Positions 23,193-31,294 of a DNA stretch of 64,000 nt are shown one piece after another; position 1 is the stretch's first letter; each line of letters opens with the position of its first letter. Below the pieces are notes generated by a model that ran no database searches, was not told the DNA's origin, and worked only from the letters and a program-made list of their open reading frames with translations. This stretch comes from Microbacterium kyungheense. GTDB taxonomy: Bacteria; Actinomycetota; Actinomycetes; Actinomycetales; Microbacteriaceae. The position numbers and the translations under genes were made by a program. The stretch lies in NCBI RefSeq assembly GCF_006783905.1, contig NZ_VFPE01000008.1, positions 1 to 64,000 on the forward strand, given 5' to 3'.

Positions 23193-24335
23193 TCACCCTG
23201 TGAAGACCACCGTGTTCAGTAGGTTCACAGCACCAATTCTCGTAAAGAAGGACCGGGTGGCGCCACCGACAGGGCCGTAACCATTTGAGATGCCCTTCGC
23301 GCCGTTCCCGTAGAACCACGGTCCACCGCTGTCGCCTGAGGCAACAATGTTTTCTGTCGATGCGTAGAGGCCGCAACAGCCCGCATTGCAGTAACCGGTG
23401 CCGTACACCGTGCTGCAGTTATAGCCGGTGGTCCGCCCGTACTTGCAAACCACCGTACCTACTCCAGGGTTGAGGCCGCTGTCCGCGTATCGAAACGCCC
23501 CAGAGCTGTATTGAAAGGCGTTGGAGGGCGACCCCGACGTGGCCGCAGACCATCGGAGGTCTCCGTTACCCGAAGCAAGCACAGCGACCGGGCTGAAATT
23601 AGCACCGTCGTAGATCGAGATCGCAGGGCAGTGTGCAGCTCCGGTGATTCCGTACGTCGACCCTGAGCGAACGACGAATGCGGCCGTGCAGCTGCCGGTG
23701 ATCATTCCGCCGCGGTACGCGAGACCACTATCCAACGACCCGACTGAACGCAGTTCGATCGACCCGGCGTAGTCACCCGCCCGGCGGTCCATCTGCAGTG
23801 ACTCATCGAGGCTGCCGACGTACTCGATGACGACCTTGCCTGTCTCAGAGTCGCTCCAGCCAACTGCACTGGTGACCTCGCGTGAATTCCACACGGCTTG
23901 ATAGGCACTTTCCACCGCGGCCTCGCGCTGGAGGCGCGATGGCACGTCCGCGATCTGTACCTGAACATCCGCGGACTTGGACAGCCGTGCCGCAGCCGCA
24001 GCGTCGGCAGTCTTGGTGAGCACAAATTCTCCGTGGGGCTTCGAGTCGGGGTTCCAACGGGCCTCCACGAGAGCATTCGCGTCGATGGAGTCGATCTGTG
24101 CTACGAGCCGAGAGAAGTCCTCCTGGCCGGCGTACTGCTCGACAACTTGGTCGACAGGGAGGTTTCGCTCCTTGGCGAACGTCGCGAGGTCCTCAAGCTG
24201 GGCACCGCCGTCAGATGGCTCGGCGACGACAGGGGTCAACGGTTCGGGTCGCGGCTCTTGCGCTCCCGCACTCGAGGCCACGAGGCTCAGCGCCAGCCCG
24301 ATTCCTGCCACGCTTCCTACAACGGTCTTCAGCAC
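23193..24335 (-). CDS. Secreted trypsin-like serine protease (S1, streptogrisin/alpha-lytic class)
   Basis: 380 residues: signal peptide (about 1-25, ending SSAGA), a pro-region of about 180 residues, and a chymotrypsin-fold domain from about 190. The predicted triad is His235 (TGAAHC), Asp259 (GNGDLRW) and Ser336 (SGDSGGPW); several cysteines could pair. The pro-region plus bacterial S1 domain resembles S1E/streptogrisin proteases, which need the pro-region to fold. GTG 24333-24335 follows AAAGGAG. It probably degrades extracellular protein or processes a surface protein; the lipoprotein next door may be a partner (inference). Confidence 0.9.
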   Translation of the reverse strand: MLKTVVGSVAGIGLALSLVASSAGAQEPRPEPLTPVVAEPSDGGAQLEDLATFAKERNLPVDQVVEQYAGQEDFSRLVAQIDSIDANALVEARWNPDSKPHGEFVLTKTADAAAAARLSKSADVQVQIADVPSRLQREAAVESAYQAVWNSREVTSAVGWSDSETGKVVIEYVGSLDESLQMDRRAGDYAGSIELRSVGSLDSGLAYRGGMITGSCTAAFVVRSGSTYGITGAAHCPAISIYDGANFSPVAVLASGNGDLRWSAATSGSPSNAFQYSSGAFRYADSGLNPGVGTVVCKYGRTTGYNCSTVYGTGYCNAGCCGLYASTENIVASGDSGGPWFYGNGAKGISNGYGPVGGATRSFFTRIGAVNLLNTVVFTG

Positions 24336-24445
24336 CCGAACTCCTTTGTACGGTCTTGGGCGTCATGCGAATCGACGCCCCTGCTAAGTAGTGTCCGGCA
24401 CCTTCCGATTTGGGACACCTCAGGCCAAGAACGTTCGATCGACCC

Positions 24446-26179
24446 CTACTCGACGAGCTTGCCCACCACCGACACCTCGCGCATGAGCGCGGCGATCTCA
24501 TCCGGAATCGGCGGGATCTGCTCCCGCACGACACCCGTCTCGGGCGACCACACGAGGTTCACCTGGAGCTCGGGATCCAGGTCCGGGTAGTCGCTGCGGT
24601 TGTGGCATCCACGGGTCTCACGGCGCTCGAGAGCGGCTTCGAGGGTCGCACGCGCGGCGAGCGCCGCGGACTTGAGATCGAACGCGTGCGCGAGGTCGTG
24701 GTACCCGGCGATGTCGGGGTGCACGCCGATGTCGGCCATGCGCGCCTCGATGGCGTCGAGCTCGGCGAGGCCATGGCGCAGCCCCTCCTCGTCGCGCACG
24801 ACACCGGCGTACTCGGTCATGACGTCGCGGATCGCGCGCTGCAGAGCACGGACGTTCTCGGTTCCGGATGCCGCCAGCAGCTCCGCGATCTCGGCCCGCG
24901 CCGTCTCGACCAAGGCGGCGGAGCGCTGCTGGGCCGGCAGCGCTGCCGAGTACGCGGCAGCGGCCCGGCCGACGATGCGGCCGAAGACCAGCAGCTCGAT
25001 GAGCGAGTTGCCGCCGAGGCGGTTCGCGCCGTGCAGGCCCGACGACGCCTCGCCGATCGCGTACAGGCCGGGCACGTCGGTCGAGTGATCCGACGAGCGG
25101 ACCCACACGCCGCCCATCGAGTAGTGCGCGGTCGGCGCGATCTCGATCGGCTCCTTCGTGATGTCGAGCATCTGCAGCTCGAGCATCGTCTGGTACACCC
25201 GGGGCAGGCGGGTCATGATGACCTCGCGCGGCAGGTGCGACACGTCGAGCCACACGCCGCCGTTCGGGGTGCCGCGGCCCTCCTTGATCTCGGTGTAGCA
25301 GGCCAGCGCGACGCGGTCGCGGGTCGACAGTTCCAGTCGCTCGGGGTCGTACTTGTGCATGAACCGCTCGCCCAGGCCGTTGCGCAGGATGCCGCCCTCG
25401 CCGCGCGCGGCCTCCGAGATGAGCGTGCCCGCGGCGTTCTCGGGCTCGATGATTCCGCTCGGGTGGAACTGCACGAGCTCGGGGTCGCGCAGCCGGCCTC
25501 CGGCCTCGACGGCCAGTCGGAACGAGTCGCCGGTGTTCTCGTCGCGGCGCGACGACGTGCGGCGCCAGATGCGGTTGTGGCCACCCGCGGCCAGGATGAC
25601 GGCATCCGCGTGGATCAGGTAGCGCGTGCCGTCTTCGAGGTCGAACCCGTACGCGCCGAACACGGCGCCGTCGTCGTTCACGAGGATGCGCGTGACGTAG
25701 ACCGTGTCGAGGATCGGCACCTGCAGCTGTGCGGCGCGGTTGATGAGGGTGCGCTGGATCTCCAGCCCGGTGTAGTCGCCCGCGAACGCCGTGCGGCGGT
25801 AGGTGTGCGCGCCGAAGAAGCGCTGAGAGATGCGGCCATCCTCTTCGCGGGCGAACGGCATGCCGTAGCGCTCGAGGTCGTCGATGCCCCGGGCCGCGCC
25901 CTTCGTGACGACCTCGACGGTCTCGGGGTTGGCGAGCAGGTAACTCTCTTTCAGGGTGTCGGCGGCGTGCTGCTGCCACGTGTCCTCGGGGTCCATCGTC
26001 GCCAGCGACGCGTTGATGCCGCCGGCGGCGAGGGACGTGTGCGCGTCGGACTTGGGGCGCTTGCCGAGCGCGAGCACGTCGACGCCCGCCTCGGCGAGCT
26101 CGATGGCCGCGCGCAGGCCCGAGCCCCCGGTGCCGATGACGAGGACGGTGGTGGAAAGCTGGCGTTCTGAAGTCTTCAC
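24446..26179 (-). CDS. FAD-binding fumarate reductase / succinate dehydrogenase / L-aspartate oxidase-type flavoprotein
   Basis: 577 residues. N-terminal FAD-binding Rossmann motif VLVIGTGGSGLRAAIELAEAG, then SLAAGGINAS; substrate-site motifs LVQFHPSG and TAHYSMGGV; second FAD motif YAIGEASSGLHGANRLGGNSL (in parts: GEASSGLHGANRLGGNSL); C-terminal helical domain of SdhA/NadB type. No iron-sulfur or membrane subunit genes adjoin it, so it is either a soluble oxidase/reductase or pairs with subunits elsewhere. GTG 26179 is preceded by TACCGT 7 nt away, with a -35 TTGGAG 18 bp further up. Divergent from a LysR regulator, a common sign that the regulator controls it. Confidence 0.88.
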   Translation of the reverse strand: MKTSERQLSTTVLVIGTGGSGLRAAIELAEAGVDVLALGKRPKSDAHTSLAAGGINASLATMDPEDTWQQHAADTLKESYLLANPETVEVVTKGAARGIDDLERYGMPFAREEDGRISQRFFGAHTYRRTAFAGDYTGLEIQRTLINRAAQLQVPILDTVYVTRILVNDDGAVFGAYGFDLEDGTRYLIHADAVILAAGGHNRIWRRTSSRRDENTGDSFRLAVEAGGRLRDPELVQFHPSGIIEPENAAGTLISEAARGEGGILRNGLGERFMHKYDPERLELSTRDRVALACYTEIKEGRGTPNGGVWLDVSHLPREVIMTRLPRVYQTMLELQMLDITKEPIEIAPTAHYSMGGVWVRSSDHSTDVPGLYAIGEASSGLHGANRLGGNSLIELLVFGRIVGRAAAAYSAALPAQQRSAALVETARAEIAELLAASGTENVRALQRAIRDVMTEYAGVVRDEEGLRHGLAELDAIEARMADIGVHPDIAGYHDLAHAFDLKSAALAARATLEAALERRETRGCHNRSDYPDLDPELQVNLVWSPETGVVREQIPPIPDEIAALMREVSVVGKLVE

Positions 26180-26234
26180 GCATAAGACGGTAAGCACGCG
26201 GCTTCGATTACTCCAATGCATAATCCGGCTTGAA

Positions 26235-26255
26235 TCAATAGCGATACGCTATTGA
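26235..26255. promoter_or_regulatory. LysR-type operator between the flavoprotein and lysR genes
   Basis: Nine-base arms TCAATAGCG and CGCTATTGA flank ATA. It overlaps TACGCT (26245-26250), the -10 of lysR, and lies upstream of the flavoprotein promoter, the classical place for an autorepressing LysR activator. Confidence 0.75.
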
Positions 26256-26257
26256 CT

Positions 26258-27217
26258 GTGAACCTCGAACAGTTGAAGGCGTTCGTCGAGGTGGCGCAGG
26301 TCGGCAACTTCACCCGGGCCGCTGAGCGCCTGCACCTGGCGCAGCCGTCGCTGAGCCGCCAGATCACGACGCTCGAACAGGACCTCGGCGCCGAACTGTT
26401 CCACCGGGCGCGCTCGGGCAGCACCCTCACCGTGGCGGGCGAGTCCCTGCTGCCGCTGGCGCGTCGCATGCTCGCCGACGCGGACTCGGTCCGTCGCGAG
26501 CTCGACGAGCTCGCGGGCCTGCGGCGCGGGCGCGTGCGCCTCGGGGCGACGCCGACGCTGTGCGTCAGCCTCGTCGCCGAGGTGTTCGCCGCGTTCCACG
26601 CCGCGCACCCGGGCATCGAGCTGCATCTCTCTGAGAACGGCTCGCGCCGGCTGCTCGAAGAGCTCGGCGCCGGCGAGCTCGACCTCGCCCTGGTCACGAC
26701 GTCGCGCGGCGACGCCGCCGACCGCTTCATCGTCGCGCCTCTGCTGGTCGAGGAGCTCGTGCTGATCTCGGCGGCCGGCGCCCCGCCCGTCACCGACCGC
26801 GACACGCTCCCGCTCGCAGCGGTGGCGGGTCTCCCCCAGATCGTGTTCAGCGCGACCTATGACCTGCGCGCGACCACCGACGCGGCCTTCGACAACGCCG
26901 GGATCACCCCGAACGTGGTCGTCGAAGGGGCCGAGATGGATGCCGTCCTGCGCTTCGTCGAGCGGGGGCTCGGCGTCGCGATCGTGCCGGCCATGGTGCT
27001 CGTCGAGCGCCCCGGGCTGCGTTCGGTGCGGCTGCGCGAGCCGACGCTCACCCGCACGATCAGCATCGCCCGGCCGGCCGACATCGCCCCGACCTCGGCC
27101 GTGCGGGTGCTGCAGCGCACCATCGCGCGGACGGCCGCGGACCTCGCGGCGGCGGCCTCCGCGACGATGAGGCTCGCGGATGTCGATCCCGGCGCCGCCC
27201 GATCGTCATCGCGTTGA
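26258..27217 (+). CDS. LysR-family transcriptional regulator
   Basis: 319 residues. HTH at about residues 3-60 (LEQLKAFVEVAQVGNFTRAAERL, then AQPSLSRQITTLEQDLGAELF, in parts), followed by the periplasmic-binding-like effector domain (RRGRVRLGATPTLCVSL). GTG 26258 lies 7 nt after TACGCT, so a leaderless mRNA is likely. It probably controls the divergent flavoprotein and may sense a dicarboxylate (inference from the partner). The C-terminal 25 residues are low-complexity. Confidence 0.93.
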   Translation: MNLEQLKAFVEVAQVGNFTRAAERLHLAQPSLSRQITTLEQDLGAELFHRARSGSTLTVAGESLLPLARRMLADADSVRRELDELAGLRRGRVRLGATPTLCVSLVAEVFAAFHAAHPGIELHLSENGSRRLLEELGAGELDLALVTTSRGDAADRFIVAPLLVEELVLISAAGAPPVTDRDTLPLAAVAGLPQIVFSATYDLRATTDAAFDNAGITPNVVVEGAEMDAVLRFVERGLGVAIVPAMVLVERPGLRSVRLREPTLTRTISIARPADIAPTSAVRVLQRTIARTAADLAAAASATMRLADVDPGAARSSSR

Positions 27218-27265
27218 GGCACCGCCGGAGAGATACTCGGGACGGGACGCACCACGGAGGACACC

Positions 27266-27553
27266 ATGGCTCGTACGACCGGACCGCTCGACATCCGCTT
27301 CACCGCCACGCTCGGCAAGGTGCGTGAAGGCGACACCTGGACCTGCGTGCAGCTGCCGGACTCGGCGGCGATCTTCAGCACCCGCGGACTCGTGAAGGTC
27401 GCCGGCACCGTCGACGGGCAGCCGTTCGAGGGCGCGTTCATGGCCCTGGGCGACGGCACCCACAAGCTGCCGATCGCCTCCGCGATCCGCCGGGCCATCG
27501 GCAAGACCGACGGGGACGACGTCGACATCCACCTCACCGAGCGGCGGTCCTGA
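27266..27553 (+). CDS. DUF1905 domain protein
   Basis: 95 residues covering one DUF1905 domain: IRFTATLGKVREGDTWTCVQLP, a beta strand core KVAGTVDGQPFEGAFM and a GTHKLPIASAIRRAIGKTDGDDV end (quoted in parts: HKLPIASAIRRAIGK). Function is unknown in the family, which often accompanies YdeI/OmpD-associated proteins. ATG 27266 has GGAGGA just upstream. A hairpin terminator follows its stop. Confidence 0.9.
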   Translation: MARTTGPLDIRFTATLGKVREGDTWTCVQLPDSAAIFSTRGLVKVAGTVDGQPFEGAFMALGDGTHKLPIASAIRRAIGKTDGDDVDIHLTERRS

Positions 27554-27557
27554 CGGA

Positions 27558-27580
27558 GCGGTCGCGCCCGGCGCGACCGC
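27558..27580 (+). terminator. Hairpin terminator after the DUF1905 gene
   Basis: Perfect arms GCGGTCGCGC and GCGCGACCGC with a CCG loop, 4 bp after the stop. Confidence 0.75.
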
Positions 27581-27709
27581 ATCCTCCCCCACGTCGGCGA
27601 GAAGATCTCGCGATCCTGTCGAAACGGCGGGCGCCCGTTCGTAACGAGGGTGACAGCGGGACCGGAACGGCCCCGGAGGATGCGAACGCACACGCGAGGG
27701 AGCACCATC

Positions 27710-28309
27710 ATGAGCACCACCTTCACCGTCAACTTCTTCTGCACGCTGGACGGGTACGGGATGGCCCGCGGCTGGCCGGGCTACTGGGGCAAAGAGGGCC
27801 CCGAGCTGCTCGCGGACCTCGAGCGCACCTACGCGCAGGAGCAGGTGCTGGTGTACGGGGCGACCACGTTCCGCGAGTTCCGCCGGTTCATCCGCGAGTA
27901 CGACGAGCCGTACTACGGCAGCCTCGACGCGGCGCCGAAGATCGTCTTCTCCCGCACGCTGCAGGAGCCGCTGGGCTGGCAGAACTCGACCGTCATCCGA
28001 GAGGACGCCGTGTCGGCCATCGAGCGGCTGAAGCGCACGACCGACGTGCCGATGCGCTCCCACGGCAGCATCACGCTGAATCGCGCTCTGCTCGCGGCCG
28101 GCCTCGTCGACCGCCTCGAGGTCACGATCTTCCCCGCTGTGACCGGCCGCGCGGGAGGGTCGGCGCTCTTGCACGACGCGGCCGAGCTCGACCTGGAGCT
28201 CCTGGAGTCCACGGTTCTCGACGGCCGCACGCAGAAGCTCGTCTACGCCCCGAAGCTGCACGGCGAGATCCCCGAGGGTGTCGGGCCGCAGCGACGGAAC
28301 GCCGGCTGA
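27710..28309 (+). CDS. Dihydrofolate-reductase-family (RibD C-terminal-like) protein
   Basis: 199 residues of the RibD_C/DHFR-like fold: FTVNFFCTLDGYGM opens it, VLVYGATTFREFRRF is the central strand-helix, and LIVDRLEVTIFPAVTGRAGGSALL-type text closes it (seen as VDRLEVTIFPAVTGRAGG). Such stand-alone proteins probably reduce a pterin- or nitro-like substrate with NADPH, but few are characterised. ATG 27710 has GAGGGAG upstream. It precedes yciI and the ECF42 sigma gene on the same strand with 33 bp between, probably as the first gene of that unit. Confidence 0.88.
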   Translation: MSTTFTVNFFCTLDGYGMARGWPGYWGKEGPELLADLERTYAQEQVLVYGATTFREFRRFIREYDEPYYGSLDAAPKIVFSRTLQEPLGWQNSTVIREDAVSAIERLKRTTDVPMRSHGSITLNRALLAAGLVDRLEVTIFPAVTGRAGGSALLHDAAELDLELLESTVLDGRTQKLVYAPKLHGEIPEGVGPQRRNAG

Positions 28310-28342
28310 GGGCTGTCGGGCAGCCGACAGGGACGGAAGGAT

Positions 28343-28678
28343 ATGGGCATGCAGTACCTCGTCAACGTCATCGACAGCCGCAGCAACTCCGGCACTGCCG
28401 AAGAGATGATCGCGATCGATGCCTTCAACGACAAGCTCCGGGCAGGCGGCAACTGGGTGTTCGCCGCCGGCCTCGCCGACCCGGGCGCCTCGACCGTGGT
28501 GGACGGCCGTGGCGACGAGCCGGTGTTCACCGATGGCCCGTTCCTCGAGGCCAAGGAGTGGGCCGCGGGCTTCTGGATCATCGACGCCCCCGACCTCGAC
28601 GCGGCGCTGGCCCTCATGAGCGAGGGGTCGAAGGCCTGCAACCGCCGGCTCGAGGTGCGTCCGCTCCTGTGGGAGTGA
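28343..28678 (+). CDS. YciI-family (DGPF) protein
   Basis: 111 residues, one ferredoxin-like YCII domain with the FTDGPFLEAKEWAAGFWII core, the DGPF signature of partners of ECF42 sigma factors. ATG 28343 follows GGAAGG. The last bases overlap the sigma gene's GTG (GTGA), so the two are translationally coupled. Confidence 0.92.
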   Translation: MGMQYLVNVIDSRSNSGTAEEMIAIDAFNDKLRAGGNWVFAAGLADPGASTVVDGRGDEPVFTDGPFLEAKEWAAGFWIIDAPDLDAALALMSEGSKACNRRLEVRPLLWE

Positions 28679-29892
28679 CGACGGCGTACGAGGCCCTCGC
28701 CCGCGCCCAGCGAGACGACTGGGCACGGGTGGTGGCGACGGTCGCCAAGCGGTTCGGCAGCCTCGAGGTGGCGGAGGATGCTGCGGCCGAAGCGTTCGCG
28801 ACGGCAGCCGAGCGGTGGCCGGACGACGGCATCCCGCCGTCCCCGGGAGCGTGGCTGACGACCACCGCCACTCGCAAGGCGATCGACCATCTCCGGCGCG
28901 AGAGCAGCCGGGACGCACGGCACCGGGAGGCGCTGCTCGTGTACGACACCGGACCCGAGCCGGTCGGCATCATCGACGACGACCGGCTCCGGCTGTTCTT
29001 CGTGTGCTGCCATCCGGCGCTGTCGATGGAGGCGCGCGTGGCACTGACCCTGCGGATGGTGGGCGGATTGACCGTGCCCGAGATCGCCCGCGCGTTCCTC
29101 GTGCAGGACACCACGATGGGCGCGCGCATCACCCGTGCGAAGGCGAAGATCTCGGCCGCCGGCATCCCCTTCCGCGTCCCCGATGCCGCGGACCTGCCCC
29201 GGAGGGTGGCCGGGGTGCTGACGGTCCTGTTCCTGATCTTCAACGAGGGGTACCTCGCCTCCGGCGCCGAGACGGCGCCCGTGCGCGAGGACCTCACCGG
29301 CGAGGCCATCCGGCTCGCACGGCTGGTGCACCGGCTGCTGCCCGACGACGGCGAGACCACCGGGCTGCTCGCCCTCATGCTGCTGATCGACGCCCGCCGC
29401 GCGGCCCGCGTGGCGCAGGGCGGCGAACTCGTCCCGCTCGGCGAGCAGGATCGTCGGCGATGGGATGCCGCACAGATCGCCGAGGGTCATGCCCTGGTGC
29501 GCGAGCGGCTGGCATCCGGCCAGGCGCCCGGCCGCTATCAGCTGATGGCGGCGATCAACGCCGTGCACACCGACGGCGACCGGCCGGACTGGACGCAGGT
29601 CGTCGCCCTTTACGACCAGCTCTCGCGCATCGACGGCTCACCGCTGGTGCTACTGGACCGGGCGATCGCGGTCGGGCAGTGCGACGGACCCGACCTGGGG
29701 CTTTCGCTGATCGACGAGCTGGAGCAGGCGCTCGGCGGGTATCACGCCTTCCACGCGGCACGTGCCGACTTGCTGCGACAGGCCGGGCGGGCGTCCGAAT
29801 CGCGCCGCGCGTACGACACCGCCATCGCCCTGGCCGAGAACACGGCCGAAGTCGCGTTCCTCACGCAGCGACGCGACGCACTGCCTGTCTGA
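28675..29892 (+). CDS. ECF-family RNA polymerase sigma factor, ECF42 type
   Basis: 405 residues, far longer than an ordinary ECF sigma. Sigma-2 (about 1-75: VAKRFGSLEVAEDAAAEAFATAAERW), sigma-4 (about 105-165: GGLTVPEIARAFLVQDTTMGARITRAK), then a long C-terminal helical/TPR-like DUF6596 domain (LFLIFNEGYLA). No anti-sigma factor is encoded nearby; in ECF42 the C-terminal extension is thought to provide control. GTG 28675 overlaps the upstream stop. It probably directs stress-type transcription that includes this DHFR-like/YciI unit. Confidence 0.93.
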   Translation: MTTAYEALARAQRDDWARVVATVAKRFGSLEVAEDAAAEAFATAAERWPDDGIPPSPGAWLTTTATRKAIDHLRRESSRDARHREALLVYDTGPEPVGIIDDDRLRLFFVCCHPALSMEARVALTLRMVGGLTVPEIARAFLVQDTTMGARITRAKAKISAAGIPFRVPDAADLPRRVAGVLTVLFLIFNEGYLASGAETAPVREDLTGEAIRLARLVHRLLPDDGETTGLLALMLLIDARRAARVAQGGELVPLGEQDRRRWDAAQIAEGHALVRERLASGQAPGRYQLMAAINAVHTDGDRPDWTQVVALYDQLSRIDGSPLVLLDRAIAVGQCDGPDLGLSLIDELEQALGGYHAFHAARADLLRQAGRASESRRAYDTAIALAENTAEVAFLTQRRDALPV

Positions 29893-29910
29893 GGCCGTCT
29901 GCCGCCCGGG

Positions 29911-30321
29911 TCAGTTGATGATCTCGCCGCGCTCGTCGGCCGCCAGCTCGGCCAGGCGGTCCCGCCATTGCTGCAACGCCTCCGGCGTCAGCCGCGTCCA
30001 GTCGAGGACCTCTCCGACGATCCGCAGCGGCTCGGTGCTCCGGAACGAGCGCGTCGGATTGCCCGGGAACTTCTTGTCGGTCACGTTCGGGTCGTCCTCG
30101 AACGACCCCGTCGGCTCCACGATGTAGACCCGCGGCTCACCGTCGCCGGCCGCGAGTTCGGCGGCCAGCCCGGCGCCGTCGCGGAGGGCGGTGAAGTAGA
30201 TGTGGTTCATCACGACCTCGGGCCGGTAGTTCGAGCGGAACCCCGCGGTCAGGAGGTCGCCCTCGTGCAGATCGGCCTTCGTGCCGTGGAAGAACGGCCC
30301 CTCGTCCAGCGGTTGCGTCAC
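29911..30321 (-). CDS. arr: NAD(+)-rifampin ADP-ribosyltransferase
   Basis: 136 residues, the usual Arr length. The enzyme inactivates rifamycins by ADP-ribosylation. The catalytic triad of mycobacterial Arr (His-Tyr-Asp at spacings 30 and 35) is matched by His12 (FFHGTKADL), Tyr42 (MNHIYFTA) and Asp77 (EDDPNVTDKK); the YIVEP and KFPGNPTRSFRS blocks are also present. GTG 30319-30321 overlaps the ROK kinase stop (GTGA), so arr is coupled to a sugar operon instead of having its own promoter. This looks like an intrinsic actinobacterial arr; no transposon or integron is seen nearby. Confidence 0.92.
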   Translation of the reverse strand: MTQPLDEGPFFHGTKADLHEGDLLTAGFRSNYRPEVVMNHIYFTALRDGAGLAAELAAGDGEPRVYIVEPTGSFEDDPNVTDKKFPGNPTRSFRSTEPLRIVGEVLDWTRLTPEALQQWRDRLAELAADERGEIIN

Positions 30322-31280
30322 GCCGACAGCCTACGGTCGGCGTCCGCCTCACGCAGCGCCGTCCGCTCGGGGATCAGACCCCCGTGGACGAGATAGGCCG
30401 CTCCGAGGAGGGGCGCCCGGCCGTCCAGCGGCGAGGCCAGCACGTTCACCTCCGCGGCATGCGGCAACGGCGCGTGCCGCCGCACACTCGCACGGACGAT
30501 GTCGATGTAGTCCGCCGCGACGTTGACGAACCCACCGGCGACCACGGCCACTTCGAGGTCGAGGAGCGCCGCGGTGCTGGCGATGCCTTCGCCGACCGCA
30601 GACGCGGACCGATGAACGGCAGCGCGGGCGACGGCGTCGCCGGCGGAGTACGACACGGCGAGCTCCTCTCCGCTGCGGCCCGCCCACCCCTGCGAGCGAG
30701 CCCACTCGACCGTCGACGGACCGGAAGCGAGCGCCTCCAGCGTCCCGTCGAGCACATCGTCGCCCGGCACGCGCAGACGTATCTGGCCCACGTGTCCCGC
30801 GTTGCCGGTGCGGCCGGTGACGACGCCACCGTCCAGCAGCAGTCCCCCGCCGACGCCCGTCGACACCACCATCGCCAGCGCGTTGCGCGCTCCCTGCGCC
30901 GCCCCCAGCCAGTGCTCCGCCATCATCAGGCACGCCCCGTCGAGCGCGAGCCGCACCGGCACCCCCGGCACCACGCGCCGAAGGGCGCCCACCACATCGA
31001 GGTGCGCACCACCGGGCAGATTGAGCGGCGAAGTGGTGCCGGCGATCGCGTCCACCGGCCCGGCGGATCCTGCGCCGACGCCGGTGATCACCGCGGCCGG
31101 CGTGCTGCCGACGGCTGCCGCGGCGGCCTCGCGGATCGCGGCGAGCAGCTCTTCGCGCGTCGCCGCACGACCCGTGCCGCGACGGTGCCGCGACCCGTCG
31201 AGGAACGCACCCGTCGCGTCGACGAGGGCCGCCTCGACCTTCGTGCCCCCGATGTCGACAGCCAGTGCGACCTGAGACAT
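30318..31280 (-). CDS. ROK-family sugar kinase / N-acetylmannosamine-kinase-like protein
   Basis: 320 residues. Phosphate-binding motif VDIGGTKVEAALVD at the start, the sugar site with STGVGGGLLLDG near 150, and GNAGHVGQIRL. The Cys-rich zinc motif (CxCGxxGCxE) that normally follows GHV is absent, replaced by RVPGDDVLDGTLEA, so the structural zinc is lost or the protein is an unusual member. No N-terminal HTH is present, so it is a kinase, not a ROK repressor. Located 14 bp after the S51 gene within the glycoside operon; it may phosphorylate mannose or a similar sugar released by the GH2 enzyme. Confidence 0.85.
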   Translation of the reverse strand: MSQVALAVDIGGTKVEAALVDATGAFLDGSRHRRGTGRAATREELLAAIREAAAAAVGSTPAAVITGVGAGSAGPVDAIAGTTSPLNLPGGAHLDVVGALRRVVPGVPVRLALDGACLMMAEHWLGAAQGARNALAMVVSTGVGGGLLLDGGVVTGRTGNAGHVGQIRLRVPGDDVLDGTLEALASGPSTVEWARSQGWAGRSGEELAVSYSAGDAVARAAVHRSASAVGEGIASTAALLDLEVAVVAGGFVNVAADYIDIVRASVRRHAPLPHAAEVNVLASPLDGRAPLLGAAYLVHGGLIPERTALREADADRRLSA

Positions 31281-31294
31281 GTGCTGCGGACCCC

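Noticed and set aside
24360..24440. GTGTCC...GGGACAC flanks as insertion-sequence ends upstream of the protease
   Set aside because: Short, isolated and without a transposase or target duplication.
24410..26170. Plus-strand frame opposite the flavoprotein
   Set aside because: Antisense shadow; no domain, composition arginine/valine-rich.
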